DNA of 64,000 nucleotides from Xanthostigma xanthostigma (taxonomy: Eukaryota; Arthropoda; Insecta; Raphidioptera; Raphidiidae), in the NCBI GenBank assembly GCA_963575645.1, contig OY754466.1, positions 19,818,001 through 19,882,000 on the forward strand, written 5' to 3'. Within the stretch, counting starts at the first letter, position 1. Every line of letters starts with the position of its first letter. Positions 31,101-46,100 of the stretch are shown here, piece by piece. A program made the position numbers and the translations under genes. The notes beneath the pieces are model-generated. The model saw only the letters and a program-made list of their open reading frames with translations. It was not told the DNA's origin and made no database searches.

Positions 31101-34100
31101 TAATAAATTAAATGTCACGGAACATAAATTTTGCAAGTACATATACATTCACCAAGGCCGTAGAGAGGTGCAGAGTAAGATATTATTCCTCCACCATTCC
31201 AAGATCAAGTTCAAAACCTTAGTTGTTTAGCTCATAATCCCCATCTCCCCTTGAACTTACGTCCTAACTTCAATCTTGATGTTCACTCTCGGTGAGTTAT
31301 CTAATCATAATATATAAATATAGTTTAAAAAAAACTAAAAAACACGCCTTTTCGTACATCGAGCGCTCCACGCTTTTATCACAATAATACTAGTATTTTT
31401 TAATCACTATTGTTTTAAGCTTATTTTAAAAAAAATATTTTTTACTTTTTAGTTCGATATAAAACGTGCTTTTTAGTTTTTTTTAAACTATATTTATTTT
31501 TCACTTTTTAGTTTGATTTAAAGCGTGTTTGTTAGTTTTTTTTAAACTATATTTATTTTCCACTTTTTAGTTCGATTTATTGTCAAAAATTTGCCGAAAA
31601 AAAAACAATTTTTTTTTGGCGTGGACGGGATTAGAACCCACGACCCGTGATGCCGAAAGTTGACGTAAGCGAAGACCCGTGCTTTAGACCGCACGGCTAC
31701 CCACTGTACTTACAGTGCTGGCATATTATACCACTATATAAACCACTTGCTGTAGTCCAAATGGAGATTACAAACATACATAAGTACATACAAACTTACA
31801 AGTGAAACTAATATAAAGCGTGTAAAAATAAATAACAACTTACGGTTGAGTATAAGTTAACTCTCAGTTTTTCACCAGCCATTTCAGTTTCCAATTTTTG
31901 ATTATCGTTAAAGTCGCACGATTTCAATTGACCGTCGATAGTATGATATTTAATGAATTCTTTAAGTTTTTCTGGGTTATTTCTAATTGCATCAATTTCA
32001 TCAGCTGACTGATTAAATGCATAATTAGTTGGAACGAACAAGCTGACATTTCTCAAGTCTTTAATATAATTTTTAAGACCAGCATTTTCAATGAGCGAAT
32101 AAAAATCAGTCAAATTCTGTTTCTGTAATAATTCGTCTGTGTCCAATCCAGAGTCAGGCAAAATAACGCTGTCAATCATATGAACAATACCGTTGGTGGC
32201 TATTATATCAGGTTCTACAACTAGTATATCTGACTCAATAACCAACTGATTGTCTTCGTTTCTTCTCAAATGAAGGACTTCGCCCTCAATATTGTGCGTG
32301 GTTGCGTTCATTGAAATTGCACTTGAGCATACTGTGTGAGCCAAAATATGATGCTTCAAAATATCTGGAAAAATATATTAAACGAAAATGAGAATGTCAC
32401 GAAAACAATAACAACCACGAAGATAATGACAACGAAGAAGTAACTTTACTAATTTCCTGAAATTAAGAGTCTAATAGTTAAATACACAATTCATAACAAG
32501 ACCAATGATGATACACAAATAACACATTATGTAAAGACTTCTTTATGGCAACTTTTCGACTAAAATTTTTATTTTCGCTTTACAACTTTTAGTGAACATA
32601 ATTTCAAAAATACATCTGTTATCAAAAAATAAGACTTACTAATTGCACAAGCATCTCCTTTGAGCAATTTTCCGCGAACAGCCGGTTCCAGTTTATCAAA
32701 AGCAGCATCACTTGGAGCCAAGAAGGTATAATGTCCTTTAAGATCAAATTCTTTAACTAAGTCAGCTTTTTCCAAAACTAAAATGTAAACAAATTGTATT
32801 AGTATCTCAAAGTTTTACTGACAAATATTTTTGTTATATAATTAAGCTGATATCATGATCAGTTTAAACAATAAATTCCATTCAAAAAAGAAAATGACCA
32901 GCTAATTTAAAATTTTATGACGATCTAATTGCATTTTCAATTTTGTTTGAACAACCTCCAAACTACAAAAAATATATAGGATATTATTAATGTTCAACGA
33001 GTCGTAAAGTTTTTTATCGTGTTCATGTTAATTACTCGATCAATTCAATACCTACTTTTATTTAGAATAGAGAACTTCTTGCTGCTAGCAACAATATCAG
33101 TAATAGATTCTGTAACTGGCGTGATTACTTTATCAACAACATGCACAACACCGTTAGATGCAATGTTGTTCTTTTTTATGACACGAACGCAGTTGGCCGT
33201 GAAGAGGACATCATCGGTCGGTGTTGGGTAGATGTTGATTCGGATTGGACTCTGCTGATAATCGCTGTGCAAGAGATCTTCGTTGGAGACTTCATTCAAG
33301 TCCACCATTCCCGGTGTTATGTGTGCGAGGACAAGTTCGCGAGATGAAATGGCGTTTTTCAAATCTTTGTTATCACGACGTCTTCTTGCTGGTGCTACCA
33401 AAAGTTCGACTTCGTTCTAAGAAAAAATAAAAAACATTTGTTCGATCTGCACATGTACTTTTGGTTTATGTACATAAAAAGTAAATGAAGGATAAAAATA
33501 AATTTTACAAATTAAATTAAAACTACACTTTGAGGTATATAAACTGAGAAAGCAACCATAATAGATCACGAATGCTTTTTAACAATAAATTCTCATTTCA
33601 ATTGTATATTTTCAGTCGAATGTAAATTCCTCTAAGTCCCCTAATGAATCATTCATAAAGTATACACATTGTTATTTAGATTATTTACTGACACAAGTGT
33701 CTGTTGTCGACTCGGTACCTGCTGGTACCGGTATTAGGTACCTATAGGTGAGGTATGGAACTGATAACTCGATGAGTCATTCATTATGTAATGGCTAAGA
33801 TAAACATCCCGACGACTTGTGAATACAAAAAAATGTAAATATTATTTTTTTACGTCGTTTCATAAAAATAGTATAATTTTTCGGAAATTATTTAGTAATA
33901 AGATATTAATTCAATATATAGTAGAATAGATTTAATTTACACCTTTTAAAGCATATTAGTGCTAAGTTATTTGAAATGAATGTTAACAGCAACAGTATAA
34001 TAACTAATTAATGAAAACGTGGATACGTTTAAAACTATTTTTTTGCAAATTTAAATAAGAATATACATAATATAATTTGGAACTATTGGGAAAAATCGTT

Positions 34101-37100
34101 AATCATAAAAAAGCAAATATCGTGTGGGAGGTATTGGCAATAAAATCATTTACTACGCTCAAAATTTCTAAAGGGGCCTTTTTTTGTTCATTTTTCTATT
34201 CAAATGTAAAAACACAACAAGACAAATTAGAAAATCATTTTGTTTCAATAAAATACATAAAGTGAAATAACGATTTTGTGCAGGTATTGCTTTTATTTAA
34301 CACAAACTGAAACAGTAGCTGATTTTAATTAGGCATACATTTTATAGTTCTTAACGCATTATTAATTTCTCCGGAATTTTAATTTCAATTAATGCTCTAT
34401 GTGGCTTATACTCGGTTTTGTTAAGTTTTTTGTACCTATTCATTATTGTATCGAAAATTTGGGGATCAGTCAAAATTCTAAGTTTAACGACAATATGATT
34501 TGATAAGACTACTGAAATTTCCACAAATACATACCGTTTCAAGCATTTTTTCAGTGAAGGCAGCTAAAGCGTCATCGGTAGGCGCAAATATTGTCAGATT
34601 GTCTGAGGTGACTTTTTCTTCGAGACCAGTGGTCTTGAGGAGTTTGTAGAATTCCGAGCTGCCGATGTCCTTAACAGTTTCCATCATCGGTTTCATGTTC
34701 AACTGCGTGCAGCCGGCATCGTTTTCACTGCGTTGGTAACCATGACAACACTTATATTTGACAACAAACGTTCTGGTTACTCCGTGGTTGCTGACCCTGC
34801 GAAAATGAAAATTTATTTTTATGTTTATATAATATAATGGAAGTCGCAAAACAAAAAAATATAAATAGAGCCAATAGGAAGCTAACTAACTTCGTTGTGC
34901 ACTGATATTTGGTTGGCGATTGTTGGCATGTTGAGAATTTAATGTTGCCATAGAAACCTAAAGCGTCATCGTCATCTTCGTCGTCGCTACTTTCTTTATT
35001 TTCCTTATCAGGTTTGTCCACGAATTCTTCTTTCTCTTGACAGACGTTGGGTCTATAACAGAACAGACATGTTATAATTATACCAAGATATCTACTAAAG
35101 TCGATTTGTATAAGAACAACAGTTGGAGTTATTAACAATGCGTGTAACTGTTCATGGCGTCAAGTGATTCTCAAATAAAAAAAAAATCCTTTTATAAATT
35201 GCAAACCTATTTCCGTAGCTAGCTCTTGACCTATTATATCTATGTACTTGTATACTGAAATCACAGTGGCAAAGTCCAAACAACATTTTAGAAAAAATAA
35301 AAAAAAAATTATTAGCTAAAGCACACTACAATTTGGACGAATTTTTATAATTCTTTTTTGTTGACGCTATTTATGTACATTTGTACCAATCAAATAAAGA
35401 TCTCTATTATTCTATCTATCTATTTAAACCTTACGTTCTTGTGCCATAAGCCGTAACGAAACTAAAAGTTACTGTTATTACTTTTTCGGAAATATAATTT
35501 CTAAATAATATAATTTTAATGAGATGTGTAATTTTATTAAACATTACTTTCTACAAAAAATAAGTCCTAAGTATACCGCTTTTATTAGCAAGTTACCAAA
35601 ATATGTAATTTAAGGAATAATATAGCGAGAAGATTATTATTAGAAAGTTTAAGTGATATTTGTTGACGCAAAAAAAAAAAAAAAATAATGATAACAGAGA
35701 AAGCAGAATTAATGCATATTATGTGATGTGTACGGTACATATACAAAATATGTATAATATTAACAATTAAAGATAACATTAATATTATAGTCTTGAATGT
35801 TTTCTTTCAATTATGAATGTGTTTTAATTTTTTTTTTTTTTTTTTGTTGAAAAAATTGTATGTCATTGGCAGAGTTGACAGACGTTCCAATTTTTTAGTT
35901 AATTTTTAAAATGCCGTTTGGCACAGCTAATTTCATTATTTTTCAAAAACATTTAGATTAGAAGTAGAATCTTAAGTTAGATACAAAAATGTAAACCAGT
36001 TTTTTGCGACTAAATTCCGATTTTCTCGCTTCTTATCCTAAAATTTCAATTTGATAAAATAATTATCTTGCAACGCTGGTCTCTGTCTAGATTCAAACCA
36101 GGATCTTTTACTTTTGTTGCAGAATAAGTTTACAAATCTTGTAATTTTGTAATATTCTGATTGTAATATTTTGAGTGTATGATTTATCTATTTATTATAT
36201 TTTGATTTCATATGTTTAATATCACTCCCCTTGTAATAAGAAACAATTTCTTTTATACAGTAAAACTATCTATCTATCTAAATAAGTTAAGAAATAAAAA
36301 ATATTTCTGTGTTCTAAAATTCATAAAATTGAGCATTCTGTTTACTGCATTGTCATAATATTATATTATTATGAAATATTAATAATCTATTTTATTATTA
36401 TTTTACCAAAAAAAAAAATTAAAACATACCTACATGTTTTATTATTTGTCAACCGTCGATGAAAACGATGATTAATCAAATTATTACCTATACAGTATAC
36501 GCTGGCTGATTGTTTTGTATTTTTGTGATGTGTGTCTAGCTTGATGAAAAAATAAATATATATTAATTAATGAATTAAGACCTTGCAAATTGTGGGATCA
36601 CAATTTTAATCAGCTTTTACGTTAAATCGGTGCCCAAAAAGTTCACACCATTATATCTAATATTATCTGCGGAGATATCGAATTTTTAAATACAAAGATT
36701 TCGTCGCCAATACAGCTGCAGTGGTTTGTGATCTACAAAATATGCTTTCCAAAACGAGATTCAAAGACAATGTGGGATAGTTTTGTAAAATATAATCGCA
36801 TTGTTTTCTACTTAAAAATAACAATGTATTAACTCGGGGAATTGTATGACACGTTGACGGTTATTTTAGAAGAAATGTAAGAGTTAAAGGGCTAAGCGCC
36901 ACTAAAACGTCAACTTTCAACAGCGGCGCTTCCGTAAAGAAACGGTGGTATGTAGTGGTGATACGATTCAAAAATTGTGTTCGAAATTCGAAATAAAGAA
37001 AAATGGTTGCCTGTATATATTTAAACAATTTTCTTTCGTTCTGCAGAATAAAACTTCGCAAAAATGCACCGATTTAAAATATTAAAAAAAAAATGGTTGT

Positions 37101-40100
37101 AGTATTGACTTCAAATAGGTTCAGTGGTTTAAAAAATACACGCAATTTGGTGTAGGTACATTTTATACACATAACAATATTGTCTAAGTATCGTATAATC
37201 CGTATAAGAATCTTCTAGCAATTTTCACTGAATTTTTTTATATTTATTTACTTAAAATTATTCATTTCAACAGGGGGTATGAAGCCCTAACGACAGTTGA
37301 CATGTATAAACAGCAATATTAAGGTATGTTTGATGATATTTTACCACGTTTTTATTAACTCGTTTTCTTGTGTGCCGTCTTGTATGGCTGTACGGGTGGA
37401 ATTGTGTAATTGATTTTTCCTGATGAGATAGTCTTGAAATTTTTAAAAAAACTCAGAAATAGATGACAATACGAGAAAATACTAAAAAGAAGAAAATAAT
37501 AAAACAAATAAAAAACATTTTTAATATACCACGTTTTTAAAACGAACTAAAAAGTATAAAATTATTTCTTTACAGACAGATGTTTAACTTGTAGGATTTG
37601 AAATGAAAAACGTGGGGCGCACTATTCGTTTTATCTCATAAATAGTTTTTTTCATTGATAGCTACTGTCTATACTTCTTATATAACTCCGCATGCGTCCC
37701 ACGTTTTCGTTTCAAATCCTACACGTTAAAAATCTGTCTGTAAAGAAATTATTTTACACTTATAATTGTTTTTTTTTTTATTTCTTTTATTTTATTATAA
37801 TCGTCTCAGAAAATTCTAGAATCAAATTGTGATTTATTTATTTCATATAAAGATAATAAACGATAAAATATTTATTAGCATATTAAGCTTAAAATTTCTT
37901 TATCAACTACCAAATTCTCAAAATTACTCGGATATTTTTATATCAACTCTTTAGATTTGTTTTTGCTATACAATGGCGCATGAAAAAAAGAATCTTCCGT
38001 TTTGTTGTTTGGATATTAATAATTCTATTACATAATTAAATTTTCTAGAAATGTTTATTTCAAAGCATTTTAAAGATTAATAAATTTGTCGATATATAAA
38101 CAAGCAAAAAAATTAGCAAGGTTCTTTTTATTTTATAATACAACGAGGTCAAGTATACCTACACGATAAGGCAAATTATAAATCAATTTAGTGACGGTTC
38201 AACTATCACCAAAGATTTCCGTCTCGCTTATGTCTCTTTCAGTAAATCATTTTATAAGTAGTGACAATGCACCTGTTTTATTCAATATACTTCATTTGCA
38301 TAAACTGCAAAGAAACGAAGTTCAAAATCTATGGAGTCATTGAAATGGCACGATAACCCTCTGCAATTTTTATTTGACAAAATTATTGTATTTTTTTTAA
38401 ATTTTGATCTACAGTAAGCCAACGGTTAATTTTCGAAGAGAGCGACGAAGTTCTTATACAGTTTTTTGAAAATCTTCGATTTTTAAACAATACTAAGTAA
38501 CTGACGACAATGCTGCAGCTAGGGTTTGGCAAAAGGGATACCAGGGGCGACTTGATACTGCATAAAGGTCGTCTTTAGGTGTGGGCCGACCGGGCCCGGG
38601 CCCCTAGACATTAGGGCCTCCCTCGAAAATATAAAAAACTGAATGGAGAAATAAATAATTGTATCAACAGTAAACAATAAAAAAATATATTTGCGATAAA
38701 TTAAAAATGGCCTATTAAAACATTCATAAACATTGATCTTCTATTGACCCATTACGAATTCCTTAAAGGGGCCTCCAAGCTTTTTTCGGCCCAGGGCTTC
38801 GCGTGTTCCAAAGACGGCCCTGTACTGCATCGTTCTATGATGCCACAATTTTGTCTCAAAACCTATGTTACACAGGTTATAAACGCGATATACCTAACTT
38901 GACCATTTATTTTTTTTCCTCAGAACAGGACACCCTAAATTATAATTGTTAATTGAAATGACATATCAGCAGAGAATGAAGACTTTGGTAGTGAGACTGA
39001 ATCAAAACTGACTATAAACAAAAAAATTTGTGCAAGAGTATTAAAAGTAATTTATATACTTTTTGTAAACTTTTTGAATCTACCGTTTTTTTTCTTAATC
39101 TACCGCTTTATTTAGGTGCCGTTTTTTAAGATACCAGGCAACATTGACTATGCACGTGCGGGCGACAAGACTTGCTTGTTGCTACGTTTTTGTTTTGTCA
39201 AAACGGGACATTTTTTTACGTATTTTGTGGACAGCGGGACACTTAGCTTAAAAGCTGGACTGTCTTGCTCAAAGCGGGACGTGTGGTTACGTTAGATATA
39301 CGGTATACCGTATACTGCATGTCCTGCTAGAAGTTAAAAAGTAGAACGTCAAGTTGGGTGGGATAGCAACAGCCTTCTATATTTTCTACAATTTTCCGGC
39401 ACTAGCGCTGAAATTTTAACAGTATACGGCACTATGGTTACAAGGTAACACTAACGATTGGCATAAAAAATGGTTTTTTGATGGTGTCCCATCCAACTTG
39501 ACGCACATAATGTAGAAGGTGTGTTGCCCTGTATAACCAATTATATAGGTAATAATAAATCCACAGATTAGTAACTCATTTCCTCTCATCCACTAATTGA
39601 ATGCCAGGGTCACACATGCGCGAATCGTATGCATATGCTAACATGCACTGGTATACGCCCATACTAATATAACGAAATTTAAATGAACGGAAAACGCGTG
39701 TAACACTCCATTCTAGAATATTGCAACAACGTGGTTTGTTACCGCTCTGTGTACTTGACTATATGCAGGGTCGGACTACTAAAAATGATTTAAAAAATAT
39801 AAATTCTAAATACAAATGTATATAAATAGTAAAATACACTTGTTTAGAAGGAAAAACATGTTAAAATGTATTTTATTTGAATACGCCAATTTCGTAAGTT
39901 CTGTAACACTAAAACCCTATGGATCTCCGAATAGGCCAGTTCCCAGATATTTGGGAAATTTAAACCCTGCTTAACAAAAAAATACAATGGTTGGCAGGCT
40001 GGAGTGGGCCGGACCGTGAAAAAAGGGCAATTCCCAGTCACCCAAAAATGTATGCATCTTCGGATAGAATGTTGTTTACTTTAGTTTACGTTTTAACGTG

Positions 40101-43100
40101 CTCAAACTCGTATGGTTCTGGTTCCCATGGGCTGAAACCCCCGCCAACCGCGTCTAAAGATGATTTGCCAAATAGGTATTCTTACCTCATAACCAAATAG
40201 GTTGAAATGACATTTAAATGAAAGATTTTAACTTTTAAAATCGTTTCGTGGTGGGTGGGCATGAGGTTGGCGGCCCTTCATTGAAAAAAAAGCAATTGGA
40301 TTTTTTAATGAATTCTTTTTTACATAAATGGAAAGATCACATACAAGTTTTATAGCAAAACTACGTTATTTTATTTTTTAACCTTATAATTAAAAAGTCA
40401 TAATATGAAATTTAAAAATACTTTATAGCTATTTCGATGACGTCGTAATGTGTTTATATTTTGTATCTATGGTGATAGTACACAAAATAAACATAATAAA
40501 AAAGTGTTTTTAATTTCGATATAACTTTTTAATTATGAGGTAAAAAAATAAAATAAACGTAGTTTTGCTATAAAATTTGTATGTGATCTTTCCATTTATG
40601 CAATAAATAAATTTCATTTAAAATTCAATTGGCATTGGAGGGGGTTTCGGCCCACCGGAACCCGCCAACCTACCGAGTTTAAGCACGTTAAGAACGTAAA
40701 CTTCAAAATAAAATAAACAACATTAGGTATATTCGGAGATGCATAGGATAACCGTTTTTTTGGGTGACCGGAAGTTACCCCTTTTTCACGGTCCGGTCCA
40801 CTCTAGCCTGCCAACGATTGTATTTTTCTTTTAAGCAGCGTTTATATTTCCCAAATATCCATGAATTGGCCTATTCGGAGATCCATAGGATTTTAGTGTT
40901 ACGGGCTCTCATACTATAGCTACATAATAAATAAGGCCTCTTTATCTGCCTAGGCTTCTTACTGCTTCTCCGCAGACTACAGACAAATGACGTGACGTCT
41001 TATTCGAAATCTCATTTATTGATATTTTTAAAAATTAAAAATGACGGATAAATTATTTTTCCCCTGCATAAATCTATTTCAATACTCAGTGAAAAATGGG
41101 ACAACACCCAATTGCTTTGAATTCGTTAATTTGACTCAAAATTTGTCTGTCTGACAAAAACTTTTTAACGGTACCTCCGATTATCATGAAATTTGGACAC
41201 AACATTCATCTCGGTAAAATAAGATGATAACATCCGTTCTTTTACACCCGGCTGAAACCGGGACGGACCGCTAATGTTAAATAATATGCAGATAACCGTG
41301 ACAATTAATAATGTCGTTAGAAACGAGCAAACAGTTCGTCAAAAAATAAAATTGTTATCCGTGAAAATATAATAATATATAGAATTATGTTAGAAATAAT
41401 TTTTGAAGTGAACAGGTTCGTAACCTTAAAGCACGAGTCCGATACTGAGCATATACTATTTTTAAAGTGGGTCTAGCATCTGTAACCTACAATCTACATA
41501 ACAATAGAGAACGAAACAGAGAAGTTCTCTTCAGCAATTACTGGAACGTTGATTAGCGAGGTACTGTCAACTCGGTACTAAAGCAAAGACTTCTTGTAGG
41601 TCAGCTAGCGTATAATGCAAGTGTAGTTTGTTTTGGGTTTTGCACATATCAAAAGTAGAATATGTGCAAACTGCAAAACATCAATCATCGTTCAGTATAA
41701 ACAAGACGTAAATTGTGTTTTTTTAACCAGAGAGAAATGACCCCGAATTTTATAACGAAAAATGGTTTGAATCGCACAAATCAATTTACTGAATATCAGT
41801 TTCAACCTCAAAAATATTATAGGTGTGTCTGTACGGAAAAATGTAGTCGATCCTTTAAGCCAATATAAAAAAGTCCAGCCAATTGGGTGATAAAACCATT
41901 CCAATTAGGCTTTTGAAAAAAAAATAATTATCGATTTTTTTATTGTATTTTAAAACTTTATTATAAATAATATTTGATAATCGATGCGAAAAACTTTCAA
42001 AAAACTTTTTTTAAATTAATTATAAGCAATTTAAAATTGATAAAATATTTAAAAAAATCACGTGACTGCAAACGCACAAAAATTGTTTTTGACAGTTGTG
42101 ACGTCATAATGGTAAAATGTATATACGCAGTATACTATCAATGGCTTCTACATGTGTATTGACTAAAACATTATGACGTCACATTATGTTCGGGAAATGT
42201 CGGCGCGTTCTCGGAACTGGGTACAAAAATTTATTTTTAATTTGATATAACTTTTGAATTATAACGAAAATAAAAAAAAGAAAAATAGTTTTGTTATAAA
42301 ACTTATATACGATCTTTCCATTTATGACAAAAAAAAAATTTCATTCAAAAGCCCAATTTCATAAATATTGACATTTGGCATCACTATAGTATAAAACAAA
42401 GTCGCTGTTTTCCTCTATATCTGTTTCTCTGCAGCTACTTCTAAATCACGCAACGGATTTTGAAACGGTTTTCACTAATAGAAAGAGCGATAAACAAGGA
42501 AAGTTTGTGTTTATAATTTTTAAATATTTTGTGCAAAATGGCTGAGCCATGACGGTGTTTTGTTTCTTATTTTTGATAAGCTCATTGATGTCAGGTGTCA
42601 TATTTGAGATACTTAGTTTCAGAATAGATTTTAATCGTGGGCCATATTGAGATGGCTTGAGGGCCGGATGCGGCCCGAGGGCCGTATCTTCGACATCACT
42701 GATGTAGAGAGATCATCAAGCAGTCAATCCATAAATAAATTCATATCGTCTACCAATATTATTATAGTGTGTATTGTTCTTTTGTTTTGTTGTTGGGACA
42801 ATAGAAAATAAGATAGTCAGCTTAAAACTTTTCGAATCAAATTTTTAGAAAGAATACATATTACGATTTCAAAATATTTATCCATACTTCTGGGTCATTC
42901 TTCAGACAACTGTTTAGACGTAGATGGCCAACACAATTCAAAGAAAAATAGTACTTTAAGTCTCTAGAACAGAATCGCCGAAAGTACTGTTTGTTAAAAC
43001 TTAATTTACAACAGTTTATTATGTCAGTAATGAAATAGTCACGAAGTCATTAAAAAAATGTCTGCATAATAAACAATTTCCACGCAGATGATTTTTCCAG

Positions 43101-46100
43101 AACATAAAACATGAGTGTCACGTGTTCACAACAGCACGGAGGTTATAAAAATAAAAGTGGTAAGTAAATTATAATAAAAGTTTCAATTGTCTTTTGCTTG
43201 CTATTGAGCATTTCAGTCACGAATCACTGAACAAGTTCAAGGTAAATATATTATCTACCTATTTACGTCGATGGAACAATTTACTACGTGTGACAGATTG
43301 AGAACCTTCAAAATATTCAAAAATTGTCTAATACTGTTTAATTACGCATTAAAAAAATACGCACTTTTCTTATTCAAAAGATATAAAAGCACTGCTAAGA
43401 GTTGGATTTAAAAGAAGGCAATGTTAACAAAGATTAGAAAACCCCGCGGGGTACTGATTTTGTGCCTTGTTTACAAAAACTGGCAAAGTGCGAGATTTCG
43501 GTGTGCACACTAGAGCTGTAACAAACCGTATGTATTCGTTACTGAGTAACGGTTACATCGTCTGACTCGAAGTAACGAATCGTTACTTACAAATTCATTT
43601 CGTTACTCGCATTTGTCGTATCCACGTCAGTTCGACTCGTTTTTTGCGGTTATAAGTACGTTATACGAACGAAGTCATAGCGCCTCGATGCGATGGTACA
43701 TGCTTGATGCTGTTAGTACACGATTGTATATGTCGTATGAAAAGTAACGAGTAACGTAACGATACGAAAGTAACGGGTACTGGCTCTTTAAGTAACGAAT
43801 ACATACGGGTAGTACACAATTTCTCGTTACTTTTAACACCGACGATTGAGCTTCGAGTTTTCATTGAAATCAGAACTTTATTCCAAGCACCAGAGAACGG
43901 TAACAGAACAGTCACTGTTTTGTTACTGCGCAAGACTGTCTTGCGCACTAGCTGAAAAATCGATATGAACAGTTTCGTTTTAGCTAGGTGCAAGATGGTG
44001 ACGGTTCTGTTACCGTTTTCTGACTGCTTAGCACTAGATGCTTAAATTTTTTTAAGAATTTTAGTAAGTGCTCGATGCTATGTTTATAAAAGTGTTCGAT
44101 GCTACGCGGACATTAATACCTAATATTATAGGTATTATAATATGTACTAATTTTAAATTAAAAAAAAAATGTTGTTAAAGTGACTATATATTTTATAACT
44201 AGCGGTCCCGCCCGGTTTCACCCGGGTGCAAAAGAACTAATGGGGGGGGGGACATGAGTACTCACGTTCAACTTAGCTTACGAGATTAATGTTGTGTCCA
44301 AATTTCATAATGATCGGAGTTACCGTTCAAAAGTTTTTGTCATATTTTGTAACATTTTTCACTGATGCTCTGCTCCTATTGGTCGTAGCGTGATATAGCC
44401 TAGAGGCTAGCTCGATAAATGGACTATCCAACAAAAAAAAAAAATCAATTCGAACCAGTAGTTCCTGAGATTAGCGCGTTCCACCAAACAAACAAACTCT
44501 TCAGCTTTATACATATATTAGCATAGATTAATTTGTTTTTTTAACGAATTTATACCCATGGGGTCCATAATGATAAACTCTATTTCTGTTTCTAATAATC
44601 CGCAAATAATGATCATAAGCTATTATAAAATGAGTGAGTGTAACCTTTACGCGCTCACTTTTTGGGAAATATTCACTCACAAATCACTCGTAATTCGTAA
44701 ATTAAATTACGTTAACTATGCTTATCGGTTTGCGTCTGTAGTCATATTTCACTTTTCGTTTAAGATGGTTTCTACAGATGCGTTTTGATGCCGGCATCTG
44801 TCAATCGATGTATTTAAATAGTAGAAACACATTACTTCTGTCCGAAAAACAATCTGAGTTCCTCACGCCTAAAGATTTTTTACTTCAAAAATATAGTATT
44901 AATTTTTATCTAAAGTAAAATCGATACGTATGACTTGTAAATATCAAATCTCCAGACTTCATTAAAAGTGTAATATGCAAGGGTATGATGCTTACTCAAT
45001 ACAGGTCTGTGGTTGGGGGTGCGGGGCACCCACTATTTATTTTCTGTGGGTGTTGCAGAGCCCGAGTACCCACGAAGTCGGCGCCCTTGACTACAACCTT
45101 CGGAGCACCCTCACAAAGAAGACTCAACAGACTTCCTGATCTTTACTTTTTAAATGTTTTCTTCTATATATAATCCTTCTATTATTGCATGAGAACCCCT
45201 TTGATTCCAAAGTTTATGCTTAAAGTCATGATGTGTCATTACTAAAACAGTGAAATTTGGCGTCTTTTAACTTCTAAGAATTCAAATATATATACTTAGA
45301 ATGTTTGTAATTTTGACTCTGAAAGTAGCGCGCTCATATTTAACACGACTCATTTTTAACCTTGCAATTCATCCTCATGAAATTATCACCCCGGGACCTT
45401 AACATCCTTTATTCCGGCCCTGATATCTCCGCACTGTTAACATCGTTAACAATTTCCACACGTAGGTATTAAATATATTCCGCTGTTAGATCCTTCTTAT
45501 AGTTTACTCTTTCTAAGTTGATACTTCTCTATCTCGAATTATTTGAATCGCACATTCGTCGTCGATATTTTGCATTAAACATGGACGGCAGCGGATCTTT
45601 ATGTTCATATAAAGAGTGAAGAAATTTATAATTTCGACAGATTTAGATTTTATACCAAGATCCCAGACTCGCCAGGCCTACGTCATTTCAGTACTGCTAA
45701 GATTTTATCAGTAAATGTACAATATTTCATTAAAAACGGATGCCAATTTGCTGGCTTGAAAGCTGGGGCCTTTTAGAGATAACAGCTTCTAAAGGTACAT
45801 AAAACACGTGCTTACCTACGTACGCAAGGATATAATGCATTCATATGAGTGCGAGTGAGATGATTTTTGACAGCTTTATGAAATTTAGGTTGTTTATTTG
45901 TTTCCATGGAGGTTTTCTCTCTTAAACTCATGGACTACTGTGTGTGTAAACAAATAATAAATCTAAATTCTATGAAGCTGTCAAAAAATAAATCATCTAA
46001 TGCTCTCACTCGCACTCATATGAATGCATAATACCATTGCGTACGTAGGTAAGCACGTGTTTTTTGTACCTTTAGAACCTGTTATCTCTAAAAGGCCCCA

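Noticed and set aside
33019-33430. Plus-strand ORFs over mfas-like exon 5
   Set aside because: Shadows of the strongly supported minus-strand FAS1 exon.
44985-45173. ORF in a GC-richer patch
   Set aside because: Short, no motif and no exon signals. The patch looks like part of an old repeat.
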